64,000 nt of DNA, taken from positions 1,668,879 to 1,732,878 of the forward strand of contig NC_087080.1 of NCBI RefSeq assembly GCF_026151205.1, in the 5' to 3' direction. The notes under the pieces are model-generated. The model saw only the letters and a program-made list of their open reading frames with translations. It searched no databases and was not told the origin of the DNA. Positions 56,876 to 64,000 of the stretch are shown here, piece by piece. The translations under genes and the position numbers were made by a program. The stretch is from Bolinopsis microptera. Taxonomy: Eukaryota > Ctenophora > Tentaculata > Lobata > Bolinopsidae. The stretch's first letter is position 1. Each line of letters begins with the position of its first letter.

Positions 56876-56896
56876 TCGGTGATCTACCAATTTCCC

Positions 56897-57757
56897 TAAT
56901 CGATAATCATTAATTAAAAAATCTGTCGCACCTAGCCTGTAAGTCACTGCTCCCTGCATTTGGGAGCACTTTTCTGAAGAAATTGCAAAACTTCTTCAAA
57001 TTTCACAAAAAATTAATTCATAAAAATAGCGTACACACGAACAATCTAGAATATATTATGGGAATTACGGTATAATTTCACATTCTGTGATGCTTCGAGC
57101 ATCTAGAAAGCCGCTAAACTTTATTAAAATTTTTAAATTATAAAGTTGATTGAAATTACAATAAACCCTTATCAGTTTAAAAAGGGCGCCGGTAGTCACA
57201 TTATCACATACTTCCATGTAGCCAAAGCAACTAATATGGTAGACTTCTACAGCACTTCCCAGGACTAACTCTGCAACAGGGAGTGGTTACCAGTGAGGAG
57301 TTCAAGAAGGGGTAGGTACCAGTTACTGACTTTTCACCACTTTCTGTTGTGAACATTGGTTGGGGTTGGCGAAAGAGTTTCACTTTTGAGTGAAATTTCG
57401 ATTAAGTAGTTTCGTTGTTGTATTTTTGTAGTTTATTTTCTTTTATTTTGGTGAGTGATTATTCATCTTTTTAAAAAGATATAGATAAAGTGTTTTTAGC
57501 TAGTCTTTAGATAAAGTTAGCCACGAAGTTGTTTATTTATGTTGTATTTTTGTAGTCATTTTATTTTATTAAAGTATCATAGGTTTTAGATATGTATTGT
57601 TTACGCCTAAATTATTTGGTCAACTATGATTTAAAAAACAAGGCGTCAAATCAATAAAAAATTAATGAAATTTAATTGTAAACTATAAATGGAGATAAAT
57701 ATTTAAGTAATTGTTTGTTGCTCTAAAACATACTTCTCTCCAATCTCTTTTCTTTCA
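56897..57757. other. Upstream region of the following gene
   Basis: A possible 5' non-coding exon at about 57281-57312 has CAG before and GTAGGT after it. Otherwise AT-rich and without recognised features. Confidence 0.35.
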
Positions 57758-57758
57758 G

Positions 57759-58497
57759 GTGTAAGAAAACGGTACACTAGACAAGAAAAGAAAACACATG
57801 GAGGACGACTCGAAGTTATCTCAGTGCTATCACATGACATCGTGTGTGAGTACTCTGGAGAGTATGGGAACAGACCCCACGTCAGAGGGGGATGTCAACA
57901 CCCCACCTCCAGTGTGTCATGTGTCAGAAACAAGTGAGTTGTGGTGACGTTCACGTGGTGTTGGTGGTGACGTACGTGGTGTGTGGTGACGTCATTCTGC
58001 GGTTAAAGTTATTTAACTTCATATGTGGTGCAAATTAATATAATACATTCATCCGATTACCAAATGTATCTTGGAAAATAAATTATTTTATTTTCAGCTA
58101 TTTTTGTTACGGTACTAACGCTATGGGTCTCTGATGGACTTCTTAATATCCCGCGGTCATACTTGATGAGGATAGCTGGGCTCAATCCTTTTATGAGGGT
58201 GAGTTAGAAATTAAAAACAACCGCTGTTTCTTCTCTTTATTTGTTCTTCTTTTTATTTGCTGAATTAACACTCTTTCTAACATGACACGGTTCGCCGGTT
58301 TTCATAATAAAAAATGGCGGTTATGACTTTAAAAAAACGCCTGTTTCTTCTTACTGCAAAATGAATAAATTCATCTTTCTGAATTCACTAGTTTTTTGAC
58401 TCCCCCCCTCCCGTGTCAGGATATTATCAGCGGAAATGTCCTATCTCCACGAACCTGGAGGTATTCCACAGAGACCTAAAAAACAGCGAACATTCTA
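57759..58497 (+). CDS. Unrecognised gene, at least two convincing exons
   Basis: Exon 57759-57931 follows a TTTCTTTCAG acceptor and contains the likely start at 57798: MEDDSKLSQCYHMTSCVSTL, then a Pro-rich stretch, ending in phase 1 at GTGAGT. Exon 58098-58199 (acceptor TTTTCAG, donor GTGAGT) continues in phase with TIFVTVLTLWVSDGLLNIPR and AGLNPFMR, one possible membrane segment. The next acceptor (about 58437) opens DIISGNVLSPRTW and stops after 19 codons, giving a protein of about 100 residues. Other frames at 58804-58915 (GGTPNTRPRSVLSTGVDRIN) and 59197-59276 (DEPQFRPAPLRTTPHHHTR) also look like exon-sized coding pieces and may be alternative or downstream exons. I recognise no family. 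Confidence 0.45.
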
Positions 58498-59425
58498 GTG
58501 GGTAGCAGGCGGTACCAAGACGGGAAACTCCTTGCCCTTTTAAAATTGGTGGTGTCCGACTTTGGGCATAGCTCAAGGAAACACAGAAGGGACTGTTATG
58601 TCAGGTTGGTTAGTTATAACTCGATCCAGCCCTCCACAATTATGTAACTGAGAGTCCGGCTCCCAAATGGGAATTTGTAATGGATTATCGTTGCACAAAT
58701 ATGTAATCCACCCTCTCATCTTAGTGAAATAGTATTTATAAATTATGAATATTATTTCAATATTATTATTTTGTTTTTGATACCTTAACACCCTTCTCCC
58801 CAGGGACGGTAGCGGAGGCACTCCCAATACACGCCCCAGAAGTGTGCTCTCCACAGGAGTAGATAGGATAAACCTCTACAAAGCAGCGTTGTTGTACCAG
58901 TATGTCCTTGTTTAGTTGGGAGCTGCTGTCTTATGTGTGCTGCAGCACATGAGCCTCACAATCGACACGAGGAGAGTGGTGGTGTTGCTGATGACGTCAC
59001 GTGTTGGAAGTGGTTGACGTCACGTGGTGAAGTTATGACGTCACGTTGTGATATGGTGATGACGCTACTTTTTTAACTTGTGTTAACGCGTGTTGTTTGG
59101 TGACGGGACTTGTTTGATTATATATATATTCATGTTTTGCTACGTCTTCATTTGAAGATGTTCTATCTATCTGCTAACACTCACCTCTCCTTCAGACCTC
59201 CAAGATGAGCCCCAGTTCCGCCCCGCACCCCTCAGGACTACACCACACCACCATACCCGGGGTAGATACAGAACATAGCCGTACGGGGCTCATACCTGTT
59301 ACATAGATTCACTGATATTAGCTCACTCCACCTCGTTCGCAGTTAGTGAGTAGTTCCCGAGGTGTTGTGATGAGCGTCACGTGGTATATGATGACATCAC
59401 GTGGGTGCTATGATGACGTCACGAG
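57935..59425. promoter_or_regulatory. Clusters of TGACGTCACGTG-like sites
   Basis: Three clusters (57937-58000, 58990-59070, 59364-59425) contain about ten variants of TGACGTCACGTGGTG, which fuses a perfect CRE (TGACGTCA) with an E-box (CACGTG). More CACGTGA copies lie at 60197-60330. They may bind bZIP or bHLH factors or may only be the remains of a 25-30 bp minisatellite; the spacing favours the latter. Confidence 0.5.
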
Positions 59426-62122
59426 CATTATATGAGTATGTCTACTATAATGATACAAATTTGTGCTTCAAATTTCAAACATTCACTATCTCCAGGTTGT
59501 TAGAGACTCCATGCGCACATGTACAGGATAACATTAATTCAGACGCATCGCAGCACACTGGACCACCATATCTCGATCATTTCAAATCGGTAGCTTCTTC
59601 CTTTATCTAATTTTTGTTATAAATTCTAGTTTATTTTCCCTTTAGTTTGGCAGATGACGCCGTATTTTGATGGTTTTTATTTTCCACCTAAAATCCAAAC
59701 CTTGCCATCTGAGAAGAAACGAAGAATTTCATGTTTCGTTTCCAAATTATGTTCAAATAACGTTCCCAAAAACGTTCCAAATAAACGTTCCAAATTGAAA
59801 CTTACAATTTCAGTTATAGTGATAACGAATAAGATGTGGCACCAACAGACCCGCACGAGAGAATCAGTTAAGGCAACTATGTGAATATTTAATCTTCCTC
59901 GTTACTAATTCCCGACTGTCACTGGTAGTATATATGCGATATATGATTAATTTGATATTATTATTACTTTCGTAATAATATCATGGGATGTTGATGTATA
60001 ATTTCACTATATTCAGCCCAAATACTGAATGATCAAGGGTTAGTCTGTTCAATCCGTCAGCAATAGTGATTCTGCTTTCTGTGATAAGAGTAGCGTATCA
60101 ATTCTCTGTCTTTGATATTTATGTTAATTTTTCTTCAGTTTCTGTCGAACAAGAAAACGTTTCAAACACGAATTATCAGTCCTGTGTATGAACAGCGTGC
60201 CACGTGACAAATGAAGCCCCCCCACCCTCCACGTGATAACGCCGCTGCGCGCATCACGTGACTCCTGCAAACGCATCACGGGATCCATAGCACGCATCAC
60301 GTGACTCTATAGCAACAAATCACGTGATAAATAACAATGCCTGTCGGAGTTATCAAGAAAGGACAAGAAAACTATGGATAATATCAGCTGTTTGTTGTGA
60401 GATGTTAGAAGAGATGAATTCTTAGAGAAACACGTGTCAATTTGTTCGCGGTTATTGCTTATGTCTAACGATGAACTTTAATTAGGAGGGGACGTAGGTT
60501 AATTGCAAGCCTATTTGATGATTTTTTTTTGTAATGAATTAATGTATATGGACAATTTTAGCAGTGAAGATATTTTCGAAGTAGTTTGATTTAATTAATT
60601 GTTTCTTCAGAGAATTTTTTGTAGGGTATCACGATTAATAAATTTCGTGCCACTGTCCGATGAGCCAAGTACATTAGAAAATTAGTGCTACGAATACGTT
60701 TAAGGTGAGAGGGATGCTTATTTGGTATCACAATTTGTATTAGTATCACGGTTTAAAAAATACTGGGGCCACTGGTCGATTTAGAAAAGTACGAGATATC
60801 AAATATAGGAATACATAAATAGTTATAAATTGAGAAATGTAGACTTGATTAATAGACTGATGGACGATGGTGGGTTGAGCCATATTTTGAGAAAGATAAA
60901 TCAATCTTACAATTTAAAACATCGATAAAACATGCCCATCTTTACCGTCAAAATGCAGAAGAATGTTAGAAATTATGATTCTGAAACAGTATATGTCTGA
61001 ATACTTCATAATTAATTTTAAGAGATATTCTGTAGAAAATAATACATGGCTCACGCTTAACAGTATCCGGGTGTATAGACAAAGTTGGGAAAGATCACGT
61101 GCTGATCTTTTGCTCACTACTCAATGGACACTTAAAGAAGGTGTATTCATGGAAGGAGGCGTGCACAGTTAGGGTCTGCATGCCAAGGTACGTGGGCCTT
61201 ATTTATATATTATCGGTCAGAAGGCAACATTTATATTTAATTTAAATCGGGCGTTGATAGTCACTTTTAGATTTAAGATGAAAGATATTTGAGAGATGTG
61301 AAAATAAAGTGAAATGATCTTTTGTAAATGTTTTTAAAATGAGCAGTTAGTTATACGCTCGATCCCAATTAATTAATTAATTAGGATTTTAAGCACTAAT
61401 AAATAATCGCTATTATTGTTTAAATGCACAATTTTCTCGGAGTTTTATTGAAAAATGTTGTTTCTTTTCTGAACATTCTACTACAGACTACAGTAAAGAT
61501 TTCGAATTGAAATGGAGGCTTGAGTTTGGAGTAGACCTATTAGGATTTCTTTTATCAGCCGGATAAGATACGCGGCAGTACTGTGGGACCTTCCAGTTAT
61601 GTTGACCGAGGCACTCGGTAGTGTTTAACTTGAAACACGTTTGCAACCCCTCTTTTTCGCGCGCCGGCGACAGAGGTTATCCGTATACATATCATTTAAC
61701 GTTTGTTGTTAGCAAATGTTTAACAGAGAAACTGTGAGGCTTTGGTACGAAGAGCAGAGAAAAAAATGTTTTTTCAAAGTCAACATTCCGAGTCTCAGGA
61801 GATGTGCTACAAGATTATTTTGGCTGTTTAAAATGTACTGAATCACGCCTTACGTAGTAATATTGAACCTATTATTGAAAATATGCATTAAACCTTCCCA
61901 TACTCAGGTAGAACATTTTGCCTACGTGCGGCTCGTGTGGTGCCTTTAACCTAGAAATGAGAAAAATGAGTAGACCGTGTGATTGTAAGGAAAGTCGTAT
62001 TTTCAACAAGACTGAAGAAGTAAAAGAAAAAACTCCGTATTTATTTTAATTTATTGAACGATAAACGCACACATGCAATGTACCAAATTTCGTACATTTT
62101 ACAAGAGGGGTCGTTCACTATT
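59426..62122. other. Region without recognised genes
   Basis: AT-rich. CATCACGTGACT-type repeats at 60197-60330 are the main structure. The short frames at 59654-59884 and 60963-61172 have no recognisable domain. Confidence 0.35.
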
Positions 62123-62729
62123 GTCACCTACAAATAGAAAGGGCCTTATGTCGAAAAAAAGTCGTTTTGAGGTAATGCATAAAAACCTATTTATGGAAAT
62201 TAATTGTTAGGATAGGCATTTGGATTTGATTCTATGTATCCTAAATGGGAAAGAATGACTGGCCTTACACTCTGAAACATGTTCCTGAAGTTTTCGACTT
62301 ATTGGGGTAATTGAATTTAATTTTGACATAGGCCTATTAAAACACATTCGATACATTACATAGGCCCTGCCCCCTCTTATTAATTGAAACCATCTTACAT
62401 GTGAAGCTCTGGTACACTGTTACAGGCGTATAGTGTACAATAGGTCCTTTTAACTTTCAAAGTTATTCTTTGAGCATCCCATTCCAACAATTTGTTTAGT
62501 GCCTATGTTCGACATGTGCCCTTTTATTTTATCAATATCCGTAGCGTCAGTTTATTGAACAAGGACTATGTACTATATAGGCCCTTTTAACAAATTAAGG
62601 ATATTCAATTTTCACCCAATTGACTTTGTATTTGGGATGTGGTAGGTATGGTTCACAAGATTTTCCGTGCTGGTTATAGTTTTTTAAAAGGGCCTAGTCG
62701 ACAATAGGCCCTTTCTATTTGTAGGTGAC
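62123..62729. mobile_element. ~607-bp MITE with inverted ends
   Basis: The ends are GTCACCTACAAATAGAAAGG followed by GCC at the left and the exact inverted copy at the right (62707-62729). The next bases also match loosely (TTATGTCGA and TATTGTCGA). The interior repeats ATAGGCCCTTTT or a variant several times. No coding capacity and no clear target duplication were seen. Confidence 0.7.
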
Positions 62730-64000
62730 GATATTAGTATCAGCGAGGGGGGAGGGGGATTTCCTAAATGATCACGCTCGTTTAATTTTTGACAACAATA
62801 GCTATGTGTTAAAACTGATTATCGAGGAGTAGAGGGGGGGGGGGGGGTAAAAATGTCAAAGTGTTTATTAATATAGTGACGACCCAAATTTATGCAATAT
62901 TTTTTTCAAATTAATCTCTTGAAGAAAAATTTTTCCATTCAAACAAATTACTTTAATATTGAATTATAATCGAATTGTATTATGAAAGCAGTTGCTGAAA
63001 TTGTAGTAGTTGTACACTCATCATAACAAATCCCATCAGACCTGCGGATATTTCATTTAGATTGGCTCATATAATTCTTTGTAAATGTAAAAACCGATGG
63101 TCATGTGACATGGACTAACTGAAAAAATACCGGGTGTAAAAATTGGGGATTGGTAAAGCAACGAACTTCAGTTTATCAATTGTAAGTAGCTATAACACTG
63201 TATAAAGTGATTGTTGTTTGTGTTAAAGACGGCTCTTACTAATTCGCTCGCCCGCAAGAATTTCACGTTAGACTTTGGTTTTTACGGTTTTGCAGCCGAA
63301 CAAAACTTACTCATGCCTGTCATTCCGCCAATCTCTATTCATATGTTTATAAACATATAATAGCCTGAGGTCCCCAAGGTAAAACAAAACGGTTTTAAAT
63401 AACTCTTATCCTAACAATAACCCGAAGCTATCCATAAACCCTAAACCGAGCCCTAAGTAATCGAATTTTGTGTTTTACTAGCCTGTCCGTGACCAAAATA
63501 GTTTTTTGCCCATAACTCTCTAGGGAAGCATTTTTACCCTACGTATGGGGACCGGGGGTGATTCGAAACGTCTATCAGCGTTCTCCAAAAAATTACACCG
63601 AACCAGATTTACTTTCACACCCTCAGGCGCCTGTTCCCGAGAATTTTTAATAAATTTGGGGCTATGCTAGCGATTTAAGGGGAGACAATAACTCGACTGA
63701 AATCTATATAATATAATGTACAATGTAGCCGGATTGGATTCCATTGAAATGAAATTATGTCAAGTCCAACAAGTAGTTATTTATAAGGACAATTAACAAC
63801 TTCTTTCACTTACTAGCAGATTCCGTATAAGTTGGACATAACTTACGATGATGAAGGATGGCCTCACTGTAGGAGATAACCATATGGGGGCTTTCAGCTC
63901 TCGAAGCTTTAGAACTGTGATAAACAGGACTTTAACTAACTTTAAATTAAGAATCAATCAACCTAAAATTATTACTAATACTTACTTGCTTAAATCTTGT
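62730..64000. other. Region without recognised genes
   Basis: AT-rich, with a G run at 62834-62847. I see no exon with convincing coding character on either strand. Confidence 0.4.

Larger units (their letters stand above)
52505..56890. mobile_element. 4.4-kb long-inverted-repeat element carrying a FEN/PIN-like nuclease
   Basis: Both ends read inward TTGGTAGATCACCGACCGGC. The arms are 52505-53246 and 56037-56890. The outer part is an array of GGCTATAAGCCGG-type palindromic units; the inner part is unique sequence, mirrored with few differences, including GCAAAATGACTGCAATGGCC and TTTTCGAAATTTCAATAAAA. The coding interior (53310-55940) is one long decayed gene. Just outside, both flanks contain a TAATCATYAATTAARAAAT segment (52477-52496 and 56905-56924), which may be an old duplication, but its distance from the ends makes the target duplication uncertain. 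The element does not match a superfamily I know. Confidence 0.75.

Overview
The window is animal (metazoan) nuclear DNA: AT-rich, with GT-AG split genes, animal protein families and a dense load of eukaryotic transposons. Nothing in it fixes the species. The mix (small introns, Merlin, RTE-like, Penelope-like and mariner/hAT elements, secreted tectonin lectins, CAP proteins) would fit a cnidarian or another early-branching marine invertebrate; that is inference.

Layout. 0.3-10.4 kb: an unrecognised multi-exon minus-strand gene whose consecutive exon phases all agree, interrupted in one intron by a 5.9-kb Merlin DNA transposon (2314-8208) that carries very long, internally repetitive inverted repeats and at least three nested elements. 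11-12.5 kb: a GIY-YIG remnant typical of Penelope-like retroelements, with local duplications. 15.2-16.8 kb: a secreted tectonin (beta-propeller lectin) gene whose 702-bp body is duplicated in frame and then split by one nonsense codon. 20-20.9 kb and 32.3-32.7 kb: a ~387-bp satellite, once joined to a piece identical to conserved 28S rRNA. 22.3-28.3 kb: a full-length RTE-like LINE (endonuclease + reverse transcriptase) cut in two by a 2.64-kb foldback-type element with exact 6-bp target duplications. 29.1-30.9 kb: a three-exon mitochondrial inner-membrane peptidase gene. 30.9-35.7 kb: a field with twelve same-strand copies of the motif TAACGTTACGGTCA, merging into 48-bp and ~410-bp repeats. 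36.6-37.2 kb: a secreted, probably GPI-anchored CAP protein. 40.5-42.0 kb: PUS3. 43.6-46.3 kb: NIFK-like nucleolar RRM protein. 46.8-49.0 kb: a BTB protein. 49.3-52.2 kb: an SLC22-type transporter with a one-base frameshift. 52.5-56.9 kb: a second long-inverted-repeat element whose cargo is a decayed FEN/PIN-like nuclease with a cysteine-rich tail rather than a DDE transposase. 57.7-59.3 kb: a gene of unknown function with CRE/E-box-rich introns. 60-64 kb: mostly non-coding, with one MITE.

The housekeeping genes (peptidase, PUS3, NIFK, transporter) are independent single genes with no operon logic. The main interest is the mobile DNA: two unrelated coding cargos share the same terminal architecture (a short CACCG-containing tip followed by hundreds of bases of short palindromic GCCGG repeats), and a palindrome-rich foldback element sits exactly in the reading frame of a LINE. 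No tRNA gene, CRISPR array or complete rRNA gene was seen.
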